Shown here in pieces: positions 11,726 to 26,113 of a DNA stretch of 64,000 bases. Origin of the DNA: Dendrobium chrysotoxum. Lineage: Eukaryota > Streptophyta > Magnoliopsida > Asparagales > Orchidaceae. Under the pieces are notes generated by a model. The model was not told the DNA's origin. It saw nothing but the letters and a program-made list of their open reading frames with translations, and did no database searches. The first letter of the stretch is position 1; each line of letters begins with the position of its first letter. The DNA lies in assembly GCA_019925795.1 (NCBI GenBank), contig CM034305.1, positions 59,322,573 through 59,386,572 on the forward strand. Reading direction: 5' to 3'. Both the position numbers and the translations under genes were made by a program.

Positions 11726-12859
11726 ATGGTTTTGCATTTGAAAAACTTGATTTTAGACAGCTCTTCAAGTCTCCTTTCATGGATGAATTCTCTTTCTCTT
11801 ATTCGCATTTGATTCCAAAGATGGGCTAAAAAAGTAGGTTTGAAGTATATTTGAGTTTGAAATGGAAAAACTTGTTTGGGTTTGAGTTTTGGGACTTATT
11901 TCTTCTTCGCTATTTTAAGCTTTATATGGAAAGTGATGCGAGTAGTTGTGTCGAATATTTCAAATGCTTTCTTGAAACGTGGGAATAATAAATAACATCA
12001 AAACTTCCTTCCTCTCATATGCATTTGGCTTAAATGTCGAATAGGGGCAAAGGGTGTGCTGAAGGAATGTCTAGCCTTGGAAGGGCATACCTATCAATGA
12101 GATGCTTACATACATTTCTCAGAATTTGCTTATTTCTTTTTGCACTTGTTGGAGCTTTATGTGAAAGTTATGTTGATAATTGTTCTGTATTTGATCAGAG
12201 TGCTCATTATCCATCATGTCGATGTTAAATATCATTAAATATATTAAATTAATTTCTATTTGTTAGATTAAACTTGAATGTTATGTGAATATCTAGCTTC
12301 AAAATAGAACTTGTAAACTGATTGATCAATTTTACATATATACCTGAGATTGCATTGTAGAAAGATTGATACACTTGTTAGTAAATTCTTATAGGTTCCA
12401 TGTGTGCCTCCTTTCTATATTCTGCAACAGCAAGTTTCCATGAGTAATGATTGTTAAATTTTAATATGATTCATATATAATCTATCATTATATTTTATGC
12501 TACAAACTTTCACATCAAGTTATATTCTGATAATAACATGTATATATTAGATAAATTTGAGTATTTAATTGTTACTAGTTAAATTTGTATTTATTTGCAT
12601 TTCTTTTTGAATAGCCTCTATGCTCACCCTGTGGTTTCTTTCTTTCCATTGTTTGTGAGGTATCTATCAATTTTCATGGTCAATCATTGGTGGGTTATTT
12701 GCTTTGAGCTTTTAAGTGGACACAACTGGCTCAGGTATATCTTGATAGTCTTGTAGAGACCTCCAAATACATTCCAAATGGAGAACACTTTAGCACACAC
12801 TTTACGGACTGCTATTTTACTTCTTACCCGAACATTCTTATTAGGATGTTTAGTTAGCC

Positions 12860-14110
12860 GGCTGTAGGTATGGGCCAAAGCTTACCCCCATCATCGTTAA
12901 ACCTAGAGACCCTTAGGGTCATTTAGGCCTGTAGTGTAGGCCACCTACTTGTGTCATACTTTCCCACACGAAGTGGGCACCGCTAGGATGGTTTTCTTTA
13001 GATTTTAAAATATTTAAATAAATATAAAAAATTACTTCTTAATTATTTTGAGCCTCTAAATGTGTCATTCATAAACATGTTAAGAAAAATGTACCAAAAA
13101 AGGAAATAAAAATCTGAGCTCTAGTATGTTAAGTAGCTTCTTTTGGTTAGATTCATGATTGCAATCTTTTAACAATTAGTGTGTTTAGTTATCATTTGAG
13201 CCTAATGTGAAACCCATGTCAAGATGTTCATTTGCACCAAACTATATAAATAATTCTTAAAACTCACAAAACAAATTGATAAAACACATGAATAATAAAC
13301 TTTTAACTAATCTTAAAACTTGTAATTAATTAATCCTAATGATATTCACTTCCTAAAATTCACTAAACAATAAATTTAAAATTTAATAACAAGATGATTA
13401 CCTGGTAACCCAGGCCTACGAGGCTATTAACTTAGCCCTAAGGAGGGTGACATAAACCTCATGGCCCTGGTTTAACAAGGGTAATTATTGCTTAACTTAA
13501 GTAAGTAGTAATAAAGCACCAACAAACTAAATCTTGTAACCTACATCCTAATTAATTCAAAAATATAAGTAGTGCACATCAAACCTAAACATTAAGTATT
13601 AAAAGTGGATAACAAAATGTAACAAACATACAAATCTCTAATCAAATTCATGAACCTATACAACTCTTCAAATCCTTTAATTAACCACCCCTTAAAATTC
13701 CCCCAACTAACATACAACTTTGAAGTCATTAACTAATTAAGTTGAATCCTAAAATTTATAAAACACACCTCTCATCAACCCTTAACTTAATCATATATAA
13801 TAATCTACATTAATTAAGGTGAAACTAAATAAAATCATTAAAACCCTCTCGACCAACTCTCTGATGTTTAATAAAAATTAAGATATTAATAGTTGAATTT
13901 AAACTAAAGTATCTTAATTACAAGCAAACAAGGTGAACTTGTTGGAGGAGAAAATGAATTTCAAATTACACCTAAGTTCCTCAAACCATATAGAATTTAT
14001 TTTCACCTTTGTATATTCTCCCTTAATATACATGAGGTATATAGGATGGACTACCTTGAGCTGCGGGGCTAAGTGTCCTAAGGAGGCTAGTTCCTCGAGC
14101 CCACTATGAC
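12860..14110 (+). repeat. GC-rich islands spaced through the AT-rich gypsy LTR
   Basis: Short GC-rich blocks of 50 to 80 bases built on a ggcctacgagg / cctaaggaggc theme occur at about 12885, 13400 and 14040, separated by very AT-rich sequence. Reverse-complement counterparts lie at 36200, 36390 and 36560, and at 46070, 46260 and 46430. Confidence 0.6.
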
Positions 14111-16741
14111 AACGCCACATACCTCATAAATTAAGGAGAAATAATATAAAGGTCTATATAAATTTCCCCTCTTCAAAAATTTAAAGCCACCTTTAGGGAC
14201 CTAAACTAGTTATCTTAACCACCCAATTGTCAAACCTTAAGTCAGTTGGGACCAATACACATCTATAGGTAGAGAATCTTTCTATTCTTATTTTGGCTTT
14301 TAAAAAATGAATTTGCCTCAAACATAGGAAGCCTATAAGTTTCTTTTTTATAGTGGGTAGTAGGCCCATCTTAGTGGTGTCACCTAATAGCAATTCCTCG
14401 AGTCTTAGATTATTACCAAGGGAAGAATTAACCAACCCTTGCCACCTTTAAATGATTTCAGACTTAATTAGGACTAGAATTGAGGATGGGCCATTTGCCC
14501 CTCAATTCTTTATAATCTCTATATAAGTTAGGGTCTAAGTCTTTGGGCTATTAATAATTTAATAACTAAAATTTTAATCCTAATACCAAGTATTAATTAA
14601 TTCACCATAAATGGCTAAGTATTTAAAGAGAAACATGAGGGTTAATAAATTAAAGAATGAGAACTCAATCTTGTAGCTCGAATCACTCACCTAATTTTGG
14701 GTAGTTAGGTACACCTTTTTGCACATACTTAGGTGCTGGATAGGACACCTTTTTTATAGGCATCTTAGCATAGGGTGTAGCTAGGATAACCTTTTACACT
14801 TTCTTTCTTTTACATTTTGCATATGTGATGATATGATGATTATTTCTGGATTGGCTTGTTTTTGGTTGCTTTCTTTTCCTTTTGATTGATGAGTGGGAAC
14901 TTGCCCTTAAGTGGTTAGATTTTATAGAAATATTTTTTACAGGTGGTCATGTTCCTAAAGGGCAATATAAAAAAATATTATAATTATAAATGCACTCTTT
15001 AATAGGTACTACGATGAATGATAAAAAGCCCTTGGGAATATGGCCCTAAGGACTAGGTTCTGAATGATTGATATGTGATTATTATAACTGTATTGATAAA
15101 TATTTTTTGTAGGAACTCAATGTAATTTTCTTTTATAAAATATATTTTGATTCAAAAAGTTGTGAAAGCTTATAAATGAGGTATTTTTGGGATATTAGGG
15201 TTCCAAATTTAAAAGAAAGTCCCTTATAGGGAATCTATGTTCATTTGGATATCCTATTAGACGGCACACCATGAGAATTTTGAAAGATAAGAAGATGAAG
15301 ATAGAAAAATACCTCATTTTTAAGACTTTCATCATTGCATAGGAATAGAATCTGGGTTGTTGTCCGTGGGGCCGACCACCTTTACTTTTTAGTCTTTTTA
15401 GGTTGTATAATAAGTGGCACTTGCCATGGACTTTGGACATTTGGATTAATATTATGATGATGTGTTTACTTTGTTTACACATTAGAACTGCATGCTTTTT
15501 CCTAGGTATCTTACATTGCTTTGCTTTGGGGTGGCTCGGATAGAGTCTTTACGTTAGGCTCTTTAGGATGTTAAATTTTCTATAAAGCTAAAATTTATTT
15601 AAACAAGATAAAAAGGAATATAGGGTTTAAAATCAATCTATTTTTTAAAGTTAATGCATGACTCTTTTAAAGGTGTTACCTTTTAAAATGATGATAAATA
15701 ATCCTTGTTCACTTAAAAGCGACTACTGGACAATCTTATTTGGCCCTACCCATATCATGCATAGCCTGGAGTCCAAGTATATATATTTTCTTTTATAACA
15801 TAGAGGGATAGTTAATTTTGCATAAAGCATAGTGCCATTCATGGTCGAGCTTAGTGGCCATTTCCTTTCTGTGCCTCCCACCACTCTTGCATTTACATAA
15901 GATCGGATATCACGGCTTTTATATGTTAGGTAGAGTTTTGCTGGTACCTCTTTCTGAGCAGAGTGGTAAATCAAGGTCGGGGCTGCTTAGATCCCTAGTG
16001 AGATTTAAGTTATAAGTCCCCTTGTGGTGTCTTACATTAGTTAGGTTGTGGATGCTAGCACTATATGTACTTTACTACTTCCCTTTTAGATTTAGGATCA
16101 AGGGTTGGCAGTATTAGTATATTATTGCATACCTTATCGGTAGGTAAGATCTCCATTCTTTGGAGGCTATAAATCCTACCTATCCGCATCACTTTGATGG
16201 CGCCGCTTCTATCCTTCTCTCATGCATGTGGTATGAAGTGATTTCTCTTCCAGTTTCCTTTAGTTTGACTGACCGAGTGCTTATGTGATCCATGTATATT
16301 GAAATAACCAAGTTGAGCCTATCTTATCCCTTAATTAGAAAGATCCTAAAAATTTTCCTACGTGCCAAATGCTTTTGAGCAAATAATATATAGTCTTTAA
16401 TCGAGAGTTTTCTTAAGTCGAAGTTTAAGATGTAATTAATCATGGGGGCTTACACCCATAGGAAACTAATCCCCACATCAAATATACCTTATTTGAGTTG
16501 ATGTATCGAATAGGGAAAATCTCGTGACTTTGATCAGGTCATATATATTATTATCCATCGAGGTGTGTAAGTGCCCTTATCCTCCAAGGTTAATCGTATA
16601 TATGATCTCATCTGCTCTTTTATTGGCCTTCTTGTGTAAAGTGTAAAGGTCTGCGATCATTTTATCCTACAGGATAGTGCGATCGTACCCTTTACATTCT
16701 ATTCCCCGTAAGCAGAATCCTTTCAAAGACCGACAGATTTT

Positions 16742-16758
16742 TGGCGACCACAGTGGGA
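16742..16758 (+). promoter_or_regulatory. primer-binding site of gypsy D
   Basis: TGGCGACCACAGTGGGA lies six bases after the LTR end. The same site, AGCGACCACGGTGGGA, follows the LTR end in G2 (37953-37968, minus). Ty3/gypsy elements of the Tat group commonly have TGGCGAC-type sites. I do not name the tRNA. Confidence 0.8.
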
Positions 16759-17787
16759 TAGGTTTCTCTCTCCATCTTTGAATTCTATATTATTTTTTCT
16801 TATGTGTATTCTGGGTTTGGTGCTCCTTATTTAGGTTCTTCCTTCCCTAGCCTTCTTGTTTGTTCCACCTTTTTCTTCTCTCTTCCTTTCTTGTGGTATC
16901 ATTTGATGCTAATGATTATAGTTTGCATTAGCTTATAGTACCATGGCATTCTTTGGTCTTTTTATTACTTTTTGTTTTGATTTATACTCAAGGGTGACAA
17001 TTCCTTGGTTCCTGCTTTTGACCCTACCTATGGGGGGATCACTTTTGGTTGCTTTATTGACTCGGCCTGTGTCACCCTTGGTTGGCCGACTCCCTCTGAG
17101 GCTACCAGCTTTTCTCGCCCATAGAGGAGAGTCGTACAGCCATGTATCATTTTGGATATCTAATTGCTTGACAACCAGCCTGGGTTTATTTCATACCGAT
17201 TTGTGCGCAGCCAGTGCACCCTGTGGCTAGATAGCCAATGCCTAGGCCACTTCCTATTCAACTAGCTCGTCTAGCAGTCAGGCGGCCAACGCCTGTTGCT
17301 CTAGTTTCTCGGATGGCTCTGGCCCCTCAATGCTAACAACTAGTAGTTACCCTCCCTACTGCTCTGGTGGAGGTCCCTCACGCTCGAGTTTCCCCTCCTC
17401 CTTCCTCTTCAAGGAAGAGGGGTACTCAGGCCGAGCTTCCTTCACCTCCTACCCAGCGGGTTTTTATTTTTACCTGGCTTTCTCACCTCGAGACTATCGA
17501 GCAGACCCTGACACTTCCCTCTCATATAGTTCTTATCCCTCCGATTTAATTAGTTGGTATGGATGTAGCATCTTCCTCTACCTCCGGCCTTAGGAGAAGG
17601 GCCAAGAGGAATAAGAATTGAATACTACGACTAGCAGTGTTTAAGGCAGCAGTACAGAGGATGGCAGATTTTGATGCTCACCAGAAGCCAGTGTAGTAAG
17701 AAGTGGTACCTTTACATTGGGAGACGCACTGACCTTAGCTCAGTTCCATTGTTGTTGTTCCCCCTCCACAGCCAGACATCCTTACTG
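16759..17787 (+). pseudogene. leader and gag N-terminal remnant of gypsy D
   Basis: Sequence after the primer-binding site is GC-richer than its surroundings and gives proline- and arginine-rich text in alternating plus frames, for example PRPLPIQLARLAVRRPTP near 17240-17290 and SPPPSSSRKRGTQAELPSPP near 17390-17450, ending in a basic segment RRRAKRNKN near 17590. This looks like the leader or start of a gypsy gag polyprotein, with many frame breaks. The rest of gag-pol and the 3' LTR of D are absent, so D is truncated here. The short open frames at 16943-17230 and 17330-17593 are pieces of this remnant and not separate genes. Confidence 0.5.
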
Positions 17788-17812
17788 GGTCCCGTTGCAA
17801 TAGAACTAGCAC
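17788..17812 (-). promoter_or_regulatory. degraded primer-binding site candidate of copia S1
   Basis: On the minus strand the LTR end is followed by TGCTAGTTCTATTGCAACGG, then GACCC. Aligned with the P3 site TGGTATCAAAGCGGGATTC, it keeps TAT, then CGGGA after five bases. This is weak but sits exactly where the 5' LTR of S1 should have its primer-binding site. Confidence 0.3.
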
Positions 17813-19569
17813 TTACAAGGTTGTGAGGGTTGTGAAATCCTATAGAACTAGCCCAAGGCTAACCAAGAGGGGGGTGAATTGGTGTTTTAAGAATTCTTAA
17901 TTAAATCATTTTATCCTTTTTGAATATTTTAAAAGTAAACAACTTGTGCGAAAGCAGATAACAAAATTAAAGAATTTTACAACAGAATAAATCACAAAAA
18001 AGTGCAAAAATAAAATATAAAAAAAGTAATAAGAAATAGCACAGTGAATTTTATAGTGGTTCGATTAAATTTGACCTACATCCACTCCCCGAAAAACTCC
18101 TTTCCAGGTATTGTACTAATTAATTAGTGTCTCTCCTTTTGCCCCCATAGCAAGGTAGAGAAGCCCTTACAAAATCTTTCCACAGACTCTGTGAGGCAGA
18201 GAACCTTGAATCTTTTTTTACCCTCCTGGTGAAGGTAAAGAACCCAAAATCCTTTTACTCCCACCAACAGTTGGCAGAAAACCATGAATCCTTTTACTCC
18301 CACTTTGAGTAGGTAGAGAACCTTGATCTGAAGCTGAAGATCATCTCCACAGAGTAACCAAAGAACCAAGGATGAAGCTTAAAGAAGAGGATCGAATCCT
18401 TGCTTGGAGTAACATTTTTGAAATCCCTCACAAACTCCCCCTCACAAGACTCTCTCTCTCGCTCCCAAACTCTCCTTCTCCTTCTCTAAGCTCTCTTAGG
18501 TTAGAACAATAGCAAAAGATTTCTTTGTACCAAATAAAAGAACTTAAATAGGAGGCTTCCAACAATAGCCCTAATTTTTAAATTAGCAGCAAAGATCATC
18601 CAGGATGATTCAAACATCATCATATATAATTAGTACAAAATAGCCTTTTTAGTTAGTATGATCAGCATTGCCTTGTACAATCAGTTTAAGTATTTGAAAT
18701 AATTATCCCATACAATCTTTTAATAATCCTGGATGATTAGTTTATGAGTGTCTATTGATCATCCAGTACAATGTTTGGCGATTAATTATCATCCCATGTA
18801 GCAGACGGGTCATCCAGTATGAAGTAGAGGTATCGACCAGGATGATTAGTTGAAAAATTGTAGGTTTCATCTTATACGATGGGTGATGATTAATTATCGT
18901 GCCATGCAGTGCTCTAATCATACAGTACGACTATCTCTAATCATCCTGTATGATTTGATTGATCAATTTAACTATAATTATCCCATAATCACAGGATGAA
19001 TTGAGGCATGATTGTCATAAATCGTCTAGGATGATGCATATCATCCCGTACAATTAGAACACATTTTGAAAAATAAAATATTACCAAAATTATGATTGGC
19101 GGCTGTTTCTCACAAAATGTACTGATCGTCCTGTATGATATAAATCATCCAAGATGATTAGTTAAGCAAACTTAATTTCCAGGGATACCCTTCTTAGGGT
19201 TTCTATTTTTAACTGATCATCCAGGATGATTTAAAATCATCCTATACAATATGATCAAAAAACTAAAAAAAAAATTAACTCGCCAAATTACTCCCCTTAA
19301 GTGTGTGTGTGCAAGGTTACTTAGCTTCAGGATCCATCACAGTACATTTGTCTCAGGAAAAGGTAAAAGATGCATTGGAATTGAAATTACAGACTAACTC
19401 AATCCTAGTCTACATGATCTTGAGCTGATTGACATTGCAAGTGAACTTGTCGACTTGAAAGGTTAGTTAACAGAGCAAACTAAAACAGATATGTAAGAAT
19501 AACAGTAATAAAGAAATAGTAATATTTGTTATCATCAAAATCATTATACTTGGGACTAGATTTGCAATA
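17813..19569 (-). repeat. copia LTR (minus strand), probably the 5' LTR of S1
   Basis: The low end (ttacaaggttgtgaggg) is the LTR 3' end and the high end (TATTGCAAATCTAG on the minus strand) is its start. It matches the solo LTR at 51132-52830 in reverse complement through gctaaccaagagggg..gtgaatt, the ggttcg..cctacatccactcc block and the gtgtgtgcaaggttacttag block. The U3 holds palindromic atcatcc/ggatgat motifs (18590-19260). A TATA-like cctatttaag lies near 18546-18558 on the minus strand. The pentamer agcac flanks both ends (17808-17812 and 19569-19573), which could be a TSD or chance. Confidence 0.8.
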
Positions 19570-19745
19570 GCACATTAATATACTCATATGATGGTAGCTT
19601 GATTTGTAACTTGTGCACAAAATAAGTATGCGGGTCATAATAAAAATATAGTAGTCATAAGACATGTATGACTTATTAAGTAATAAAATCATATAAGCTT
19701 CCCTAGCTTCATATACACATTAAAAGTACATAAAATTTTGTTAAT

Positions 19746-19747
19746 AC

Positions 19748-19803
<56 letters not shown>

Positions 19804-19833
19804 AGAGAGAGAGAGAGAGAGAGATAGAGAGAG
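19746..19833. repeat. (TA)n(GA)n compound microsatellite
   Basis: An alternating TA run to about 19800 is followed directly by GA units to 19833. R' has no counterpart at the same place, so it grew after the copies separated. Confidence 0.95.
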
Positions 19834-19947
19834 TAAAGTAAAAGCTTTAAATTTGAAATCTTTAAGTCTTAATGACCAATTGTTGGAGATTTATCATACA
19901 AAATTAATTTATCATAAACTAAAACTCAAAACTTTTATACAAATTAT

Positions 19948-21723
19948 TGCTACCAAAAAATATCTTCAGTAGCGATTTTGGAGATTCTTGGCAATGTTAA
20001 ATAGTGGAAATTACCTTGCAGTGGTTTTAGAACCACTAAGAAAGCTTTGTTGTAATGCCCTAAAATGACTTTCGACAATAGTTTTATAATCACTAGTGAA
20101 GAGATTTCATAACACTTAATGTTGTAGTGCTTAAAAATATTGCTAGCCTTTTGCAACGGTTTTAACCATTGAAAGGCTATAAAAATAATAAAAAGAAGAG
20201 ATAAAGCTACTAGGCACTTTTGCTAAAATCAAAACTGAAATGGAATAACAAAGATTGATTAGTGAAGAAGGCATGAGAAACCCAAGATCTATATTTGAAG
20301 AAGTGTGAAAGAAATCTCATTTTCTAGTGTACAGCAATTTAGCTTTTTATTTATTTTCAGTTTAGTTCCAATCTGATTAGACTAGAGAGGGAGTTGAAGG
20401 TAAACATGGACTATAGAGGTCAGCCTTAAAGGTTTAATTTCATTTGAGTATCTAAAATCGAATACTTGGAGTGTAATTTTAGCAATGGATCTAGTGGGGG
20501 ACTATGACTTTCAGTGATCAAGCTATTAACAGGCGTATACATTTTAGAAATCTCGAGTCTATTGTTCAAAATGATAGTGAAATAGATAAGGATATTATTA
20601 GTAGAATTCAAGTTGGATGGTTGAAGTAGAAGAATGCATCAGGCTTGTTGTGTGGTAGAGGGGAAAATTCTATAAGATGTTGGTGAAACCTACAATGCTT
20701 TATGGCAAAGAATGTTGGCCACTAAAAGAGAAGCATAAAATTCAGTTAAGTGTTGTAGAAATGAGGATGCTTAGGTGGATGAGTGGCTTCACTCTTAGAG
20801 ACAAAATGTGAAATGAGTATATATGTCAAAAGGTTGGAGTAGCTCCAATGGAAAATAAGATTAGGGAGAGTCTATTTAGATTGTTTGGTCACTTAAAATG
20901 TCAGCTTTCCAATGACTCGGTTAGGAGAGTATATGTATTAGACAAAGCCAATTTTAAGAATTATAGAGGTAGACCTAAAAAGACTTAGTTAGAAAATAGT
21001 AGAAATGACATTTTTTTATTATATTTAAATGAGAATTTGACTCATAATAGGGCATAATGGAGAAAAATGATTCTTCTAGCCAACCAAACATAGTAGGATA
21101 AAGGCTTGATGTAGTTTTTTTTGTCAGTTTCGTTCTAGTCAAATCTTCCATTTCTAGTTCTTAACAGATAGCTTATTTTAATTCTTTCAAAAAATACTAT
21201 CTAGACAAACGGAGTTTTAGTTGAATCCAAATAAATAAGGTAATAAAAATTAATTTTAAAAAAACATAAAATGAAAAAAAAATAATTATGGAGTAACCAT
21301 TATACTTAGCATAAAAGTCTTCATTTTTCTTAAAATTTTAATTAAAAAATTTAACCAAACTAAAAACCCAATCTAACAAGAAAAAATTGGGATTATAAAC
21401 AAACTTATTAAATTAACTACAAAATATAAATAGTTACATAAAAGACAAAAAATCAAATTGAAGGGAGGAAAGTGCTTACGTCAAACTTCTATAATTTTTT
21501 ATTTGATCTAGATCCAAAGCAAAGAAAGCAAGCGGCTAGCTTGGGAAATTTTGGTGAATAGGGTTTAAGTTGGTCAAAATAAATACTTGTATTAGTGAAA
21601 ATGCAGTGATTTAAATTGTCATTATTTCTTACAGTGTTTAAAATGGTGCTACAAAGTAACTTTAGTAGTAGTTTTAAAATTGCTAATTTTAAATGTCATC
21701 GTAGATGCAGAATTTTGGTAGTG
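19948..21723. mobile_element. CACTA-like non-autonomous element in R
   Basis: The left end TGCTACCAAAAAATATC and the right end, read inward CACTACCAAAATTCTGC, form imperfect terminal inverted repeats of the CACTACCAAAA type. Subterminal sequence is full of short repeated words (tttagaaccact, tttataatcact, tttaaccattg) typical of En/Spm-like ends. No transposase is present. An RTE fragment sits inside, and the diverged copy in R' lacks it. I could not find matching 3-bp target duplications, so the ends are tentative. Confidence 0.45.
20369..21123 (+). mobile_element. 5'-truncated RTE-type LINE (ORF2 C-terminus)
   Basis: Translation across two frame changes and stops gives SKIEYLECNFSNGSS, then ESIVQNDSEIDKDIISRIQ, then PTMLYGKECWPLKEKH, VVEMRMLRWMSGF, KVGVAPMENKIRESLFRLFG and NYRGRPKKT. 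These are the diagnostic C-terminal motifs of plant RTE LINE reverse transcriptases (LYG-ECWP, RMLRWM-G, VGVAP-E-K-RE-LRWFGH). The insert is flanked by tcagtttagttc and tcagtttcgttc (20357-20368 and 21124-21135), a likely target-site duplication, and R' has a single uninterrupted copy of the site. The encoded protein is dead. Confidence 0.85.
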
Positions 21724-22915
21724 AACTCTCAAAATCACACCAGAAACATATTCTAGAAGCTTTATTTTAACTCCTTTTTTTTCTCTCGCTCTTAGAATAC
21801 TTATTCTTTACTTGTAGCGTAAATATTAAAGGGAAGTAGGTACTTACACATTGAGAATCTACTAACCACATTATTAACTTACTAAAGTAATATCAACTAT
21901 TCATTCTTCATTTACAAAACCTAAAACACACATTTGTCACATCTATTGCCTCTTACATTTAAATCTTTAACAAATTGCATTTTCAACAACTATCTTAAAG
22001 AATAAAGTACGTCCTTTAAAATTATAAATCTTATTATTAACCTCCGCTCATGATATAAAATGTTTTGAAAGGTCTAAGAGATAATAAGACATTTTTTTCA
22101 GAATTTCATAAGTGTATCAAAAAAGAAAAAAATAGAAAATTGTCATTTTAAGTTATTAACAGAACACTTTCTAATCTTCAAATATCTTTTCGTAGTAAAA
22201 ACTAGAAAAAAATTATGCTTCGCAAATAAATACATATAAAATTGAACATTCTATCCTAAAAAAATTTTTTTTGAGATAAACTTTTTTCTTTCCAATTTAA
22301 AATATAACGTAATTAAAGTTATTATAATTTAAGAAAAACATTTAACAGAAGCATGCATAGAAACTTATAATATATTTCCATTTATATTGTATAAGTTTAT
22401 AATCACTTAATACATAATACTTTTAAAAAATGATTGCCAAAATATATTAATGAAGACCAAAATTATAAAGCTTTGATTAACAAGAGGAATGGCCTATGAT
22501 CATTTTCTAACAAAAATATAATTTTTATTTAATGAATATAATTTTCGATTACAATTCCAAATAAGAACTGAAGATTCTCTATTTTTTTAACTCATCAAGC
22601 ATCTTTCTCCTAAAAAGCATGTGGAAAATATATTTTATTATTAAATTTGAATATTTTGATTGGATGTTGAATTCTTGTTAATTTAATACTTTGGTTGTTA
22701 TCATATTGCTACTCTACTATCAAGCTGGAGAAATGAAAATGAGATAGAAGTTCTTAGAATTCCTACTTAAAACAAATGACAAAAATGAATTGATTTAACA
22801 ACGCACAAACCACTGAAAAAAGTTTAAATTGACTAAGCGAAGCTTAATTCGGTTAATTATATATATATATATATGAATGATTGAACCATTTAACTGCTCA
22901 GGAAGTTACGCTCCC

Positions 22916-23072
22916 GACTGGCAACCTCGCACCCGCATTGCGGTGCACTGGCAACCCTATGTGTCCCGCCCACACATTGTCGCACTAGCAACCCCACACG
23001 GTTCACCAGCACTGCATCACGCTGGAAACCTCACACGTCCCGCCTGCATTGCATCTTGCTAGTAGACTCGCA
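22916..23072. repeat. GC-rich minisatellite, units of 30/37/37/37 bp
   Basis: Units begin ctggcaac, ctggcaac, ctagcaac, ctggaaac and ctagtaga at 22916, 22946, 22983, 23020 and 23057. Each continues with a ccacacgtcccgcc..gcattgca theme. It is an isolated GC-rich patch next to an (AT)n run at the right end of R, and no other copy is seen in the window. Confidence 0.85.
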
Positions 23073-24129
23073 CCTTAAATAAAGTTCAAGCCTATAAAAA
23101 AATAAAAAAAAAAGCCTGTAGAAAGTTCAGGATATCATCCCTTCAATTTCCAGATAGCGTTTCACTCTCCTTATTTTTGCTTCTACCATCTGAAAACCAC
23201 GAGCACTTCATAGAGAAGTGGAGGGAAAAGGGGGATTTGGACGAGTAATCTCTCTTCCAGGTAACATTTTTGGGTTAGGGTAGGCGGCATTTTCTTTTTC
23301 TTTTTTTTTTTTTTCTCTTTTCTGGATGCAGAAAAAAGGATTACATGTTTCTTTATAATGTATTGTCCCTGAAATTTGAGGCAAATATTATTTAAGAAGG
23401 AAAAGCTTGGGAGAAATACGACATGCATCGAGCAGGATCTTTCACTATTTATGTACTCTTGGGAAGATTTAATTGTTGTTCATTTACACAAATAAGCATT
23501 CATAGAAGTTAAGATCATTTCTATTAAGTGTAACTAACACATAAAAATAAATTAAATGATAAAAGGGAAATCAACGAAAGTGCTGATAGTGAGGTTTTGC
23601 GTTCTACCATTTGGGACAAATTTCATTGGAATACTCATGGCTTCCACTGCCACGGAATGTTTTTTTCCATTGAGTACAAATCAACACAAATGATTTTGGT
23701 GGTTAGTATAAGAATATAATATACACCTTTGCAAATAAAATTATAATCTTTTGTTTGGATCAGTTTTAACCCATGATCTACTCATGAAGCTGGTTTAACA
23801 ACTTTGGCCAACTATCCATTCTAATTTAATAGTCAACATTTAGCTAGGCGAAAAATGAATTAGCATTTTATATGTAGAAGTGGAACATAAATCAAGAGGT
23901 AAATCAAATTAAAAAAGTGAAATTTGAAAGTTCCTTTAATTACATTGCTTTGTGTTCTTTTTCTCTAAACTTTTTTTGTCTAAAATATTTATAACATATT
24001 TTTGGGCAATTTTATGTTGTCAATAACTATTATAATCTTAACTCGTTTACATGTCGATTCATTTGATTCATTGTAAAAGAAATATTTTGTTTATTGGAGC
24101 AATGTAGGAAGATATTGAAGATTTTTTTA
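23073..24129. other. unassigned AT-rich sequence; weak 5' exon candidate
   Basis: A TATA-like tataaa (23091-23096) is followed about 165 bases later by CTTCCAG|GTAACA (donor at 23261), with a GC-richer stretch between. This could be an untranslated first exon, but there is no recognisable coding sequence downstream. The rest is AT-rich with no feature I can support. Confidence 0.25.
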
Positions 24130-24490
24130 AAAAAAATCTGAAGCTATTGGGGTAGTTATAACATCCACATTGCTATAGATTTGCAGTTGTTATAACCACC
24201 GTAATTTGATAAAATACTGCTGCAGTTTTTACCTCTCTAATAAGTAGGTTAAGCTAGTTGTTAAAACCACTTCTATTTTGTAACATTACTATGGTTAAAA
24301 CCATTGCTATAACTAGCACTTCAGTAGGTTTACCCCAACTATCTTGAAACAACCATGAAATTTCTTTGCCGTAGATTACAATCATGTCAGTCTTGTAGTG
24401 GATTTAGAACCACTACAAGCAATTTAGCGCCAATTAAGGCTATCATAAAAGCTTAAAATTAGTGTTCTAATAGTCCTTTTTTTGGTAGTG
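24130..24490. mobile_element. one end of a CACTA-like element
   Basis: The right end TTTTTTGGTAGTG, read inward CACTACCAAAAAA, is a CACTA-type terminus. The preceding 350 bases are packed with short subterminal words such as ttaaaaccact, ttataacca and tagaaccactacaag in both directions. The partner end was not found in the window. Confidence 0.5.
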
Positions 24491-25914
<1,424 letters not shown>

Positions 25915-26113
25915 TAAGACATTAATATATGCATATAATGATAGTTTGATTTAGAATTTGTGCACATGAAAAGTATGCATGACTTGTGAATTAAAAGATG
26001 CATGTACACTTTCCAGCTGGCTTCAAAAATGCATTAAAAGCATGTCATTAATGGAAATTTATCATAAAAATTGATTTTTTATAAGTTTAAACTTGGAAAT
26101 TTATAAAAAATGC

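Larger units (their letters stand above)
19570..22876. repeat. old non-coding repeat R, copy 1
   Basis: This segment aligns in the same direction with R', which is split over 25915-27490, 31886-32184, 53140-53840 and 56357-56610. Matching anchors include cattaatatactcatatgatgg, the acacacatttgtcac block (21930 and 27400), gagataaact (22273 and 32037) and gattggatgttgaattc (22660, 53660 and 56380). It contains a CACTA-like element and an RTE tail but lacks all three LINE insertions of R'. The nature of R (segmental duplication or large old transposon) is undecided. Confidence 0.65.

Noticed and set aside
12684..15974. Several minus-strand frames of 60 to 95 codons
   Set aside because: All lie in the non-coding gypsy LTR; none is kept in the G2 copies.
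16943..17593. Short plus-strand frames that could be small genes
   Set aside because: They are alternating frames of the gypsy D leader/gag remnant after its primer-binding site.
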